Assembly (NCBI GenBank): GCA_017354895.1
Contig: CP071495.1
Span: forward strand, 2,277,001-2,341,000
Direction of reading: 5' to 3'
From: Podospora comata
Taxonomy: Eukaryota; Ascomycota; Sordariomycetes; Sordariales; Podosporaceae
Length of the DNA: 64,000 nucleotides
The stretch's first letter is position 1. The number at the start of each line of letters is the position of its first letter. The position numbers were made by a program, and so were the translations under genes. The notes below the pieces were generated by a model. The model saw nothing but the letters and a program-made list of their open reading frames with translations. It did not search any database and was not told where the DNA came from. Below are positions 11,656 through 23,787 of this stretch, piece by piece.

Positions 11656-13819
11656 ATGAGCCATATGATCGGATCGTCGGCCACTGCACCATCATCACCC
11701 TCGATCCGCGCCAACGGACAGCGACCCATTCCAGGCGCTCATCAGTTTCACGATGGCTTGCTGCCGCCAGCTGCTGCGTCGTGGTCCAGCGCACTAAAGG
11801 ACCTCAACGACTTTGAGCTCTCGTCGTCACACCCAACACGCCCTGGCTTCCAGCAGCACTATGACTCCCCCTACTCACGCAGCATCCCGTCCACTGCCCC
11901 CGGTTCTCCTCGAATGTGAGTCGAATGCAATTTTTCCACTTTCTGCGAGATTTTGTGCGAAACTTTCTGCGCCTTTTTCCAACCGGGCGCATAGTTAGCC
12001 TTGTCATACTTGCTGCATCCCGCTGTCATGTCAGTTTGACTGACTAGTGTTGAAACAGTCCACCCCTTCGACAGAACTCCGGCAGCCACACACCAAGAGT
12101 CCGGCCACATGCCACCACGCTGAATATCCCGGGCATGACCAGGTCCAAGGCGTCCCCCGATGGCAGAATTCCCGACCGCGATGTCGCTGCGAAGCTCGTC
12201 ATCATCATGGTCGGTCTGCCTGCTCGAGGCAAGTCGTACATCACCAAGAAGATCCAGCGCTACTTGTCGTGGCAACAACACAATACCAAGATTTTCAATG
12301 TTGGAAATCGTAGGCGCCTTGCGGCAGGGGTGGCCAACTCCGGTAGTGGATCCCCGACCTCGGCCACTAACAGAGGAGTCGATGTACCCACCCAGGCTGC
12401 CACCATCCTTCTGAATGGCACGAAAGGTCCTGACATTATGGTAGAGGATGAGCCGACCAAGCTGGATCTCAATGGGGAGCCCAAGTCGGCTCGCACCAAG
12501 ATTGACCAGTCGGCCAAGTTTTTCGATCCAAATAACGAGATTGCAGCCAAGCTGCGTGAACAAGTCGCTCTCGACACCTTGGATGAGCTCTTGGCCTACC
12601 TTCTCCACGGAGGCGGTGCTGTCGGCATTCTCGATGCCACAAACAGCACGATCAAGCGGCGGAAGCTCTTGGTCGACCATATCAAAGCTCGGGAGCCAAA
12701 GCTCGGCATTCTCTTCATCGAAAGCATCTGCCACGACCAAAATCTCCTCGAGGCCAACATGCGCCTGAAGCTTTCCGGGCCAGACTACAAGGACAAGGAT
12801 CCTGTCAAGTCTTTGGCTGATTTCAAGGAAAGAGTCAAAGCCTATGAAAGTGCTTACGAGCCGCTGGGCAAGTGGGAGGAAGACATGCACCTTCAGTACA
12901 TCCAGGTATGTTTTATCTTTGGTTTGTTTGTTAGCCACACCCACTAACCAACTCTGCATAGATGATTGATGTTGGGAGAAAACTCGTGCACCACCGACTC
13001 AAGGGATTCCTTAGCGGCGGGATCGCTTCTTACTTGACGACGTTCAACCTTTCTCCCAGACAAATCTGGATCACCCGCCACGGCCAGAGTCAGGATAACC
13101 AACTGCAAAAGCTGGGCGGCAATTCTGAACTGACCGAGAGGGGTCACTGCTATGGCCTTGCACTCTATAACTTCATGACGTACAAGCGCAAAGAGTGGCT
13201 GATTGAACAGAAGAACAAGATCGCACAGTCGACCTTCCCACCGCTGCCAGGCGACAACACGCCACCATATCCCGAGCTCAACCAAGAGCTCGAGGACAAG
13301 AACTTTTGCGTCTGGACTTCGATGCTGCAACGCAGCGTGCAGACGGCCGAGTACTTCGACGCAGACGAAGATTACGATGTGAAGGCTTGGGAGATGCTCA
13401 ACGAACTCAACGCTGGCTCCTTTGAGGGGATGACTTACGAAGAGATTGCGCAAAGATACCCCGAGGAGTACCGGAAACGGTCCCAGGACAAGCTCCAGTA
13501 CATCTATCCTGGAGTGGGAGGCGAGGGTTATCTCCAGGTTATCAGCCGTCTCCGGGATATGGTTCGGGAGATTGAGCGCATTACCGATCACCTGCTCATC
13601 ATCGGACACCGATCAGTTTGCAGGGTGCTGATGGCGTACTTTATGGATCTCACTAGGGACGATATTGCCGACCTCGATGTTCCGCTGGGGATTCTCTACG
13701 CTATTGAACCCAAGCCGTACGGCATCGAGTTCCACGCCTACAAGTACAACGAGGAGCAGGGTTGGTTCGATGAGCTTCCCAACTACAAGCCTCGGAAGAC
13801 GGTAGACAGGAACTCGTGA
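11656..13819 (+). CDS. 6-phosphofructo-2-kinase / fructose-2,6-bisphosphatase
   Basis: Three exons, 11656..11915, 12059..12905 and 12962..13819, with introns of 143 and 56 bp. The CDS is 1,965 bp, 654 aa. The kinase domain has Walker A GLPARGKSY (residues 139-147), DATNSTIKRRKLL and FIESICHD, with a fungal-type insertion of about 60 residues after FNVGNRRR. The phosphatase half is of the histidine phosphatase fold: Arg408-His409 in ITRHGQSQDN, a general-acid Glu near 517, and the second His585 in LLIIGHRS. It makes and removes fructose 2,6-bisphosphate, the cytosolic signal setting glycolysis against gluconeogenesis. The usual RHGE reads RHGQ here, but both catalytic histidines remain, so bisphosphatase activity is plausible, unlike yeast PFK26. 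The N-terminal ~125 residues are Ser/Pro-rich and probably regulatory. The start is the ATG giving MSHMIGSS; the same frame is open upstream to an ATG at 11356. Confidence 0.93.
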
Positions 13820-15363
13820 TGGAGATTTTGACATCCCATCATGTGTAACATTAGGCGGCCAACACAGCTGGTTACGTTTGCCGCGCTTTGATTTTTTTCG
13901 CTTTTCGGTTTTCGGCGTCTCGGGTTGCGGGGCGATACCGTGGTGGCAACAACCACAACTCACTTGATTTTTGACATTTATCAAGGAGGCTACACAGAGG
14001 CGTTTATGGGACGGGGGCAATGACTTAACGGACTAGGTACAGATGGGACGAACACGTACACAACGCAAGCACATGAGACATCACCGGCACACAATCATCA
14101 TGGGTTGCTTTCATCATGGCGCTCGACCAAGCAACGGCTCTTTTATTTTTTTTTATTTTTTTTTTTCTTTTTAGACCTGCATGCGGAGATGTAGGTTATG
14201 CATTGTTATTTTCTTGTCTGTTTTCTTTTCTAAAGTGTGTGTTTTTATCATGGCAAAACCAAGCAGAGCCAACGCAGCGCATGTAGAAAGAGCTTCAAGG
14301 TTGCAAAAATTTGTATTTGCATTCGACGAGAGAAGGGGGCGAAGAAGCAACCATATATTACCATTGATATCAAGTGCAACCAAAGCTAGACGCATGTACT
14401 CATGATAGAACAGGCTGGGGTTGGGTAGCCTGGTGTTTTGTTGTAGACTTGGGCGCTTGGGGTGGTAGCGTAGTTTGGTTATATATTGACTGTATGATGT
14501 TGTGTAAGCTTCTTGACTTAGTGGTTTTGTGAGTTGTTTGGTGGTGAAGATGAGAGGTTGAAAATTGGTGTAAGATGAGGGTGTTTGTTTATTATGGTGG
14601 TGGAGGTGGATAATAGTAATGTATGTATGCATGATGGAATAAAGGATGGGCGACGAGACAAAATTATGAGAGGTTTATATACGGAAAATTCCGCTGCCTT
14701 TTGAGGCTTGTAGGTAGCCATCGAGCAGGAAAATACAGACACATGTGGGAATATGGATGAATGTGAAGTTATTCTCACACCCACAAGAGATCAATCCACC
14801 CATATCTTACACCACTCACGCAGCCTTTTTTTCCCCAGCAGCCGAAGTGAACAGCATACAAACTTCAGACTTGAAATTGTGCCCGTCAAAATCTGTTTCT
14901 CATCATTCACGTGTGAAAAAACCGTCCCAACTCGAGGCTTGTCAATGACGGCTCGATATCGATCAGACCCTACCAGACCCCACCCAAGCCCTGAATGTGG
15001 GGCGGTGCGGAATGTGGAGCCGAGAAAAAAGAGGGGGCAGGGGTGCCCCTGTGGAGATCTTGATGGAATGTGGGGGTCACTTTTTCTGGTGCTTGTTGAT
15101 GATGAAAGCGAGATGCGATTTGGTGGATGAGAAAAGTTTTAAATTATGTTTTTGGGTATATCTCTCAGGTGTGAGTGATGGGGCCTTGAGTTGTTTATAC
15201 CACCCCAACGACGGATGCTTGCATCAGGTTGCTACCCATTGCCAACATTGTTAAAGACAGGTCAAGCAGATACGAGATACGGCTTGTCTCTCAACTCCTC
15301 AACCTGTTCCCCCTTTCCATGGTCTACACAGACATCTCCCGTCTTTTTGAAGCTTCGTTCAAA
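13820..15363. other. Intergenic between convergent genes
   Basis: The space holds the 3' ends of the PFKFB gene (plus) and the Zn2Cys6 gene (minus). There is a T-rich tract at 14141-14174. No coding frame I can support; the 153-codon minus frame at 14171-14632 is low-complexity and AT-rich. Confidence 0.55.
14141..14174. repeat. Poly(T)/TTTTA tract
   Basis: A nearly pure T run broken by single A and C bases, about 320 bp past the PFKFB stop codon, possibly in its 3' UTR. Confidence 0.85.
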
Positions 15364-17189
15364 TCAAACCGACTTCCCAAAATACCCCAAGTCTTCCCTC
15401 AACCTCTCCTCCACCCACCTACACCACTCCCCGTACCCCCTCCACCCCCCTTTCGTCTCCCTATTCAACCACCTCAACCACCTCCCGATCCCCTCCTTCT
15501 TCCCCCCCTCCATCTCCATCCTCTCCCTCGGATCCTTCCCCTCCTTCCACCCCTCCTCCTCCTTCACCTCCCCCCCCTCGGTAACCACAACCCTCTTTTC
15601 TCTCTCGGCACTCCCCATCATCTCCCCCTCCGTCACCGTCGCCATAATCATTTTTATTCCCACCCAATGCGCCCCAAGCAGAACACTAACCTGGTCCCCG
15701 GGCACATCCACCAGCACCCTGAACTCTTCCTGCGGAAGCATCATCCACCAAGTGTAATGCCTCGTCATAGCCTCGTACCCCTCCCACCCGCCCCTTTTCA
15801 GTCCTTCCACCATCTCAACGAGCAGCTCCCAGTACCTCCTCCGAACCCCCTGCCTCGGCACGACCTCTTCCAGTTTCTGGAGACTCCCCCCCGCAGCATC
15901 AACCCACTCCCTTCTCACCAGCGGCAGGCTCCTCATGTGCGCTTCCAAGACCGACTTGTTATGCTCCGGCCGGATGAGGTTGTCAAACATCAGTCTTGTC
16001 TGCCGCGCGAGCATGGAGATGGAGATGATGACGATGCCCCGGATGAAGGTCATGTACTCTGGCATTCCGTCGTCCAAAAGGGTGGACTGGTAGGTTAGCG
16101 TGAAGCAGGTGGCCATGAGGGCGTTGCCTTCCGATGCCAAATCCGGGGAGGAGGAGGAAGACGGTAGGGAGGAGAGGGCCTTCTTGATGGATTTGATGGC
16201 TTTGAGACGGTGGGTCATCGCCGGCGTCAGGGTGAGGGAGGGGTCGGACTGGAGGAGGTGGGAGGCCGAATACCCCAGTATGGCGTGCATGAGGTAGGGG
16301 TGGGATTGGGATAGGTGAGGGACTGTGTGCAGCCACAAAGGCTCTGAACCGATGGGGTGGTGGGGGTAGCAGGTGGAGAGGAAGTGGTGGTAGAGGCGGA
16401 GGTCGAGGAGGGAGAATAGAGGGAGGGTGTTGGTTGGCTGGTGGGTTATGGTTGGCAGGGAGGGGTACTCGCAGGTGAGGCCGGTTTTGAGGCAGTGGCC
16501 GCAGGAGGGGCGGGTTTCTTGACACTGGTGGGTGGCGTGTATCAGTGAGTGATTGTTTTGGTGGTTGGATGGTGGTTACCTACCTTTATGCGTCGACGTT
16601 TGCAGTTGAAACAACCCCTTCGGCTTTTTGTGTGGCCCCTTCTTTCTAACCGCTGTTTTCCCGCCGCGGTTAGGCTGCCGCTGTTGCTCCCGCTTCCTCC
16701 CCCTCCGCTATCGCCGCCGCCGTGGCCGGGAGAAGGGGCGGGGCTGCCGCCGCCGCTGCTACCGTCGTTATAACCTGTTCCTGACACGGCAGAGGGGTCA
16801 AAGCTGGGGAGTTGGAGTTGGTTTTGGGAGTAGGGTTGTCCATAGCTCCCTGGACTGTGGGCGTTGTGAAGAGCGAGAGCGGTGTTGGTGCTTGTCAGGG
16901 CTGGGACCGTCAACAGGGACGGGGGAGGGACGGGGTTGAGGTTCTGGAGGGTGGCATCTGATGATGAGGAAACAAAATTGCCAGAGGTGGATGCAGATGC
17001 TGAGCTCTCCTCAGCAAGGTAGTCGATATCCTCGTGAGAATGATGGGGCTGTTGGGTGTAAAAGGCCGAGTAGTCAAACTCGGGGGTCTCGGTTGTGGTG
17101 TTTAGAGCCAAGAGGGGGTAGGTAGCATGGAGGTTGGGGTCCATTTCGTTGTTGTTGTTGTTGTTGTTGTTGTTATTGCCGTAGTTCAT
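15364..17189 (-). CDS. Zn2Cys6 (fungal C6) transcription factor
   Basis: Two exons, 17189..16584 and 16524..15364, with a 59-bp intron (GTAGGT donor, CAG acceptor). The CDS is 1,767 bp, 588 aa. After a long low-complexity N-terminus (Asn tract, Gly/Ser-rich run) the zinc cluster reads Cys193-x2-Cys196-x6-Cys203-x6-Cys210-x2-Cys213-x6-Cys220, with the basic stretch KRRRIK. The intron falls exactly before the third cysteine. The remaining ~370 residues are mainly helical, with 'HAILGYSASHL'-type segments found in the Upc2/sterol-regulator-like class of C6 proteins. It is presumably nuclear, binding CGG-containing sites. The targets are not evident from the sequence and the neighbours do not form a pathway with it. 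The Upc2-like placement is tentative; the C6 family is certain. Confidence 0.9.
17150..17176 (-). repeat. GTT/AAC trinucleotide run (Asn tract)
   Basis: About nine trinucleotides code for Asn immediately after the start of the Zn2Cys6 protein. Confidence 0.85.
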
Positions 17190-17987
17190 CGTCTGCTTTG
17201 TGTACTAATTGATAGTAATCGCTAGACCAGAATTGTCAGAAATAACTCCAGGAGAGGCATCCAAGTGGAGATAGTAGAGGTGTACTTAACCTGACCTACA
17301 AACAAGCTGATTCCTTGTAAAGGACCCTCACCTCCCGAAATGGAATCAAGGGGTATCACGTGTGTCGTAAAAGGGTTGGATTATGCCTTAGGCATACTAT
17401 TCCCATCAAATCAAAAGGTCCGACGCAAGATAAAATCTGCCAGCTAGCTATATAACCCGCCAAGAGTGGCAGTGTGATCATAGTCTTCCCCCTTGCGATA
17501 GAAGCCGCCCCTATTGGATACCTTGCGAGGTCTTTTAACTCAATTAACGATGGTAGGATAAGAGAAGTGCACGAGGCTGTGGGTGTGATGTCGCTTGTCG
17601 ATCCCCGAAAGTAGGTCACTAATTCTCAAACGGGAAGGAGGTTAGGGCTGTTGTTCTGCTGCAGAGTTTAGTTGCCAGCACTGGCCGAGAGGGTCATTCA
17701 GAATGTAGTCGAGTCTGAGTATCTAGAATCAGGGAATGTAAACGCGTCAGCGTCAGCGTCAACTACGAATATGATTTTGTAATTTGGCTCCTCTCTTTCC
17801 CAACGCTAGTCCTCTTTGGTGATTGATGTTGGTAAGAGACAGTTGCACCGTCAGTTCAAGATCCGTCACCGCTTCCTCCCGCGTTCCCTAGTCTCCGTAA
17901 CGGCAATTGGTAGAAGCAACGCCACAATTATACAATCCAAAGGGCGCGACAGCGTGGACAGGGTTAGAAGTTGAGGCTCTACAACCC

Positions 17988-18023
17988 AAAAAAATTAAAA
18001 AAATTATAAAAAAAAAAAAAAAA
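17988..18023. repeat. A-rich tract
   Basis: A nearly pure A run with few T bases in intergenic DNA. Confidence 0.85.
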
Positions 18024-20418
18024 TGGCAATCGGAGAAAACTCCCAGCCAGTTAGATCCCCCCCAAAGCTGCAACCCCGGCCGGCCGGTCCGCGCGGGGTC
18101 GAGGTCGATCGGGTCATATGTCCCTCCGACGAGTCGATGTCGGCCCTTTTGCCTTCGCGAGATGCAGGCAGCGACGACACCGACGGAGTGGTTTGCCAAT
18201 ATTTCCACGGTTTTTGGATCGATGATTGCCCTCTCAGCCCTGCTGGGCGAATTCTACGCCCACGACCTGCATGTGTCAGGAACGTTGCTTCGGGAGCGTA
18301 TTTGGACCTGTTAGGGACCCGGGAAGGTAAGGATTGACATTGACACTGACGTTGTGTCGGCAGCTGGTTTGGTGGTTTGGGGAGAAGTCCTACGGGTAGG
18401 ACATGTCGTGATGCAACTTACGAATCGATTCGTCATGCTGAGGTCAATTAGTATCTAGAAACCTGACCGTGTGTAAGTCACTGGCCGAATGGCAAAGTCA
18501 TCAACAAACCTGCTGGGAAGGTGGTGTACACTAACTGACAAAGATGGGCGGTCTGTAGTCCTCGCGGTCGATTTCCTTCTTCCCTTTGCCAGATCTGTGT
18601 TCTTCCCAAACAACGTCCATGTACACCGCTTGGTGTATCATAGGCAGATCACTCTTTCGTTGATCACCGTGCCGACTTCCGGGACAATATCAAACTCGAC
18701 TGACAATAGGAGACCGACAAAGTCCGGGACCGAAGGAAATGCGAGATGGCAAAACCGCCGAGGAAAGAAATTGAGATGAATGCAGTGTCGGTGAGATGAA
18801 GGTTTGTTTCCATCGGGATGAAGGACAAATGTCTGTCTGTCCTCTATACCGACATGCTGTTGCATACTTCGGTGAGAGTCAGCAGGACTTGCAAAACCGA
18901 TGACCGATCGGTTCTCCCTGTCCTCGGCAAAATGCTGCACACTCAGCAATGGGCGTCTTCGGATATCGTTGATGTTGTAGGAGCAGTCGTCGTGACCGTG
19001 TCTCAGTTCCCATCCAATATGCTGCCCTACTAGACGGCCAAGGCTTTCCAAGCCTTTTTGTACCAAGTGGCCGTTATCGTAGCCTGGTGTTTCTTTTTGC
19101 AGAAACAGACTGGCGACAAAGTTGATTCAAAACCTGCGGCCATCCGTCTTTACCACTTGGCATGCTCGGACTGAAAGATATGGGACCCCGTGGTTCGTCA
19201 TCCTCCCTGGAGGAGTTTGTGAGGTTGCAAGTTAGTATGTTGTAGATCGTTACCTTGAATAGCAGGTCGGGGAGGCTGGCGAGGCTTGTGATTTTGGAGA
19301 GGCGTCGGAGAGGGCTTGTCGGCGGTGAAGGCTGAGATATCACTTTTTCTCACGTTGACCTGTCCTGTCTATGCGTGGCTATGAGCCATGCCCTTTGATA
19401 TATCGTTTGGAAATGCCGTCAGCTGTAAGCGTCAAGCCGTGGATGATGAAGATCCAAATCTAAAACGGACCACAAGTCCACGCAGGCATCGGCGGCAATC
19501 CCGTCGCCGTGTAACGGTTCTCCAATTATGAGTTCTGTTGCTCCAAAATAAGAGTAGATGGTTACACCCGCTGCCGACTACCTGCTTCGCCATGCAGTGA
19601 GAAGGCCAACATACTTTTTATACCTGGATGGAAAGAATACCCGCGGGCGTTTGTTTGTCAGCACTTACTGCCTCCTGCTCACGAGAAAAGAACATGACTC
19701 CGGGTAAAGTTGACCGTGCCTCCAGAACACTGCAGCTCGAGAACTACCACCTCAACATTCCAGCCAATAGTTCAGCTCTTTCAGCTTCGCATCTGGATGG
19801 CTGACGGGAGTGATAAGACAACGAAAATAACCAAGACAATTTCTCGGTTCTCCCGGTTCTTCGGAACTTTTGAGCGCCCAAAAGACGGCTCGGGAGGGAA
19901 GGGAAGGGAAAGGAAAGAAAAAGAAGATTAAATCAACCTCAGACATAGAACCTCAGTCAGTGAGGAGGTCACACAGCTCCCGGAACTTCACATCCTCTAC
20001 CCGTCATTTGCGGTCAAGGTGAGATTTGATTATCAGAAGACTATCACCAATGAGAAGAAATGCTCGCCAATGGGCAGATAGGTCAAAGGCACGGTGCTAC
20101 TGTCGTGCTTCCTGGACGTGGGACCTTGCGTGTTGCAGCAAGCTATTGAGAATCAAGGTTCGGGGAGCACAGTTGACCCATCCGGCTCGGGTGTCCATCC
20201 AGTGCCAGTGCCAGTGCCATTGATCAGTCTCGCCGTCGACTACTCGGTCGCAACTCGCAAGGTCGGTAGTTGGCCGACGAGGGGCGATCATATCCTAAAG
20301 TCAGCATGAACTGCCGTGACCTGGGTAGAGGTGGGAGGCTCCACGTGTCCCCGCAGTAAAAAAACGCTGCGGATGGCTGAAACGAATCCAGCCGACCCTC
20401 CATGTAGAGGAGGAGGGG

Positions 20419-20445
20419 GTGTGTGTGTGTGTGTGTGTGTGTGTG
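20419..20445. repeat. (GT)n microsatellite
   Basis: Uninterrupted GT dinucleotides, about 13 units, in the gene-free stretch. Confidence 0.93.
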
Positions 20446-22560
20446 GACGGCGCGACAAGGTCTTGCGAAAAATCCCCCTGGAACCCGCAGTTCGGCGTTA
20501 AGGGAAAAGAACAGGCGAAGGATTGACAAACAGAAACTTGTTATCGTTTACGTTGGCGATGCTTGGCTTACCACAACAGTACCACTCGTATGTGAAGTCT
20601 TCTCAATCTTCTCAGCTTCCAGAACAGATCTGCGGTCCAGGTTCGCCGCCTTGCCCAGGCTGCGCTAGCCTAGCGTGGAAAAACAAGCCTTTTCCCCCCT
20701 CGTCCGCAGACAGGGGAACACGTGCTATCGTGGCTCCGGAGCGCTGGATGCAATTTCGCTTGCGATCCGGAACAGCGATCGATTGAGATGTCAAAAACGG
20801 CCAAAAAGATTTAATTCAGCTTCAAGATGTTTTCCACGAACAAGACGACAGAAAGCGACGACCTCTGGGAGCTGGGCGCTTGTGTGTTTGCGCGCGCCAC
20901 GCCGGCGTCAAAGGGGTCGAGGGGGGTCATCCCCACCTTGCTCCGCAAAGGCGTGTTTCGAACTGGATCGGACGACAGCTGAGAGATATGGAGAAGACTC
21001 GTCATAGGATCCGGTGTTGCCAAGGACCGTGATCACACTGTATGGCTTGCTGCTTGCGTGCTTGAGTGCTTGCGTAATGCTGCGCTGGCAGACGAAGAAG
21101 ACAAGTCATTCTCATCAGAATTTTCAGGCTGCAATCCTCGAAAAAAGAGTGCCCTGTTCCTGCAGCAGCGAGCCATTTCCCCCTGGATAAAGAGTGCGAG
21201 AGTTTGCGTACCTGCATCCCCGGACTGCTTTCGATTGGGTGCGGTGCTGCTTTTTGCGGGTCCGGCTTTTCTGGTCAACCCACCGTGTTGGTCAGCCCAG
21301 CCGAGGGGGCGGGGGGCCGACGAGACTCCGACAGGCATCATGAAGACCATTGCCCCACTCGAGACCTCTTGCGACGAACAGCAGCAGCAGCACCTCCTCC
21401 ATCACCCGCCCGACGATTCCAGCGATTCGTTTGGTTATTCTGCCCGCATCGGCCGAACCGGGACGACTCTCGGCCTAGACTCTTGGAAGATGTCGACTGA
21501 TGGGGAACGACATGAGGATGATGGAGAATTGACGGACGGACACTGACGTGAGCTGAATGGAGACGAGTGTTTCTTATCCGGCAGATGGCCCCTTGCGTTG
21601 GGTGACTGTCCGAGCTCTCCATCCCTAGGAATGAGAAAACTCAAGGGGGGCTGGTGCCATCGACAGCTCGCCTCAACTGGGCCTCCGGAAGTGGTTGGGT
21701 TGTTGTGGCCGCATTTGATGGCTTCTCCAGGGCAGACTGTGGCGTCTTTTGAGATGCAGACTGTGCTGTGAGAGCCTATAGAGCCGCGGCGTGTCCACGA
21801 AAATGAATGCCACCAAGGAAAAAGTTGGCGGTGACGTTGTTTGTGATGTTGGTGATGATAGCTGTCAGTCTGTGACGGGCGGCCGACATGAAGAAGGCTG
21901 GCAACTTGTTCTCTAGGAGAGTATAATAAGTGAACTGGAGACTCCGACTTTGCCTCGTGGGAGGAGAGCCCACATGCTTCCTTCACCTTCAACCTGAAAT
22001 CAATAGGAGCAATCAAGTTCCCGACTTTGTGGCCCAGTCTGCCGTCTCATTAGTCTGAGTGGGGCACACAACAAACACCCACACCTCGCCAGAGCAACCA
22101 CACCCCCTTCAGCTTGCCGAGCTCGCACAAATATTCTCTCAATTCACACCCTCCTCTTCTCACCTGGCTCCTGTTCCTGGATCTGTGCCCTGTGCCTGGA
22201 TTACCCCTGCCTTCTAGGTTCCCGCCCTCCACTGCCAAAAACGAACACTCTTTTAAAACACCACAACCCCCCACCGCTCGCACTCTCTTTCCCTCTCGTC
22301 TCTCAACCCACCGGTCACGGGCCTTTCCATTCCTTTCCACTGCATTTGGGTCGCTAGTTTCGACTGTCGTACATTTGATCTTTTTTCTCGATCACGACAC
22401 CGTCACCTCGCATCACTCCTTCTGCGTCTTTGACAGACAGCGACATTCATTCCTTTCACGAACAGGCCCACCCTTCGACCACCCAGCCGATCACCTACAG
22501 TTTTATACCCATCCATCACCACCTCTAGCATTGGCTTATTTTCACCCTCAGCAAAGCAAA

Positions 22561-23787
22561 ATGCATTTCACCACTGTTCTCGCGCTGGCCGCCGCTGGCC
22601 TCGCTGGCCAGGCTGCTGCCGGCCCTCACCTCAACCACCAGCATGGCGTCAGACATGTTCACGAGAAGCGTGCCCTTGTGACTGAGCTCGTCACCGTCAC
22701 CAACTGGGTCACCGTCACCGTCACTGGTCACTCGCCTACCGGTCGTCGCCAGCACTACACCAACACTCGCAAAGCCAAGAAGGTCAAGCCTACTCCTTCC
22801 AGCCAGGCCGCCCCTGCCCCGCCTCCTCCTCCTCCCGCGTCTGTTGCACCTGCCCCGGAGCCGACCACAGTCATCACCCGTGTTCGCCCTGCTGACCCTG
22901 AGCCCACTCCCGCTCCGGTCGAGCCCCCCAAGAGCGAGCCCGCGCCTCCTCCCCCGGCTCCTGTTGTTGTCTCCAGCCAGGCCCCCGCGGTGGTCGTAAA
23001 GCCAGAGCCAGCTCCCAATCCCGCTCCTGCTCCTGCCCCGGCCCCGGCCCCAGCTCCAGCTCCCGCGCCCAAGGGACAGAGACTTGGAGCAGGCTTGGCC
23101 TACAATAACCCTACCTTGTTAAAAACCTTGCTCGGATCTGGCACCAAGATTGGCTGGACCTACAACTGGGGTCAGCGCGATGACTCTGGCACTGGCCTTC
23201 CCTTCATCCCCACACTCTGGGGTCTCAAGCTGGATTTTGCTCAGGTCTGGCCTGCCAATGCCCAGAGAGCCATCGACGCTGGCTCGCCGTGCCTTTTCAG
23301 CTTCAACGAGCCCGATCACGGAACCCAGGCTAACCTCTCCCCCGAGGTTGCCGCTGCCAAGCACAAGGAGCTCATGAACCCGTTCCAGGGCAAGGCGCGC
23401 ATTGGTTCACCTTCCATCACCAACGGCGGTGGCCCCGACATGGGCATCGAGTGGATGAAGAGGTTCTTCGCTGCCTGCAACGGCGGGTGCGCCGTCGACT
23501 TTGTCAACATTCACATTTACGGTTTCAGCACTGAGCAATTCTTGGACCACCTCGTCAAGGTGAACGAGCTGTTCAAGAAGCCCGTGTGGATCACCGAGTT
23601 TGGATTTAATGGATCCGACGACGAGATCGCCCAGCAGCTCAAGACCGTCATTGACGCCATTGACAACGACCCCAAGTATGCCTTTGTCGAGGCCTACTCT
23701 TACTTTATGGTTGAGGAGGGCATCCTGGTCAAGGGCAACCAGCCCAGTCGCTATGGTAGGACTTTTGCCTATGGCGGGGCCAACTAA
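22561..23787 (+). CDS. Secreted glycoside hydrolase family 128 (Asl1-like) beta-1,3-glucanase
   Basis: Single exon, 408 aa. Residues 1-20 are a clear signal peptide ending in small residues (GQAAA). A Val/Thr-rich segment follows (about 45-60), then a long Pro/Ala linker (about 80-175) with a repeated Pro-Ala run, then the catalytic domain beginning at GQRLGAGLAYNNP. That domain matches the Asl1/GH128 core: NWGQ, FSFNEPDHG with the presumed acid/base Glu250, and VWITEFGFNG with the presumed nucleophile Glu346. Members act on beta-1,3-glucan, mostly in the wall or extracellular space. The linker suggests the catalytic unit is held away from a wall-associated N-terminus. The start is the ATG of the signal peptide; the same frame is open for 149 codons upstream from an ATG at 22114, but that sequence looks like a pyrimidine-rich leader. 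Confidence 0.93.
   Translation: MHFTTVLALAAAGLAGQAAAGPHLNHQHGVRHVHEKRALVTELVTVTNWVTVTVTGHSPTGRRQHYTNTRKAKKVKPTPSSQAAPAPPPPPPASVAPAPEPTTVITRVRPADPEPTPAPVEPPKSEPAPPPPAPVVVSSQAPAVVVKPEPAPNPAPAPAPAPAPAPAPAPKGQRLGAGLAYNNPTLLKTLLGSGTKIGWTYNWGQRDDSGTGLPFIPTLWGLKLDFAQVWPANAQRAIDAGSPCLFSFNEPDHGTQANLSPEVAAAKHKELMNPFQGKARIGSPSITNGGGPDMGIEWMKRFFAACNGGCAVDFVNIHIYGFSTEQFLDHLVKVNELFKKPVWITEFGFNGSDDEIAQQLKTVIDAIDNDPKYAFVEAYSYFMVEEGILVKGNQPSRYGRTFAYGGAN
23021..23070 (+). repeat. Pro-Ala codon repeat in GH128 linker
   Basis: An imperfect six-base repeat of GCYCCN form codes for alternating Pro and Ala in the GH128 linker. Confidence 0.85.

Larger units (their letters stand above)
17190..22560. other. Long intergenic region without a supported gene; includes GH128 leader at its right end
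   Basis: About 5.4 kb. Scattered frames on both strands are short and none shows a domain. A 90-codon minus frame at 19074-19343 contains a possible intron with an ACTAACT branch site but no recognisable family. Simple repeats: A-rich at 17988-18023, GTCAGC triplication near 17746-17762, CCAGTG triplication at 20199-20217, and GT run at 20419-20445. The last ~500 bp is strongly pyrimidine-rich on the plus strand, as in fungal 5' UTRs, and should be the leader of the GH128 gene. Confidence 0.5.

Noticed and set aside
11871-12959. 362-codon open frame antisense to the PFKFB gene
   Set aside because: It lies wholly opposite strong kinase coding sequence and has no domain; it results from codon bias on the sense strand.
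19074-19343. 90-codon minus frame with possible intron (ACTAACT branch)
   Set aside because: The frame is open with or without the intron, no homology is recognised, and no downstream exon could be supported.
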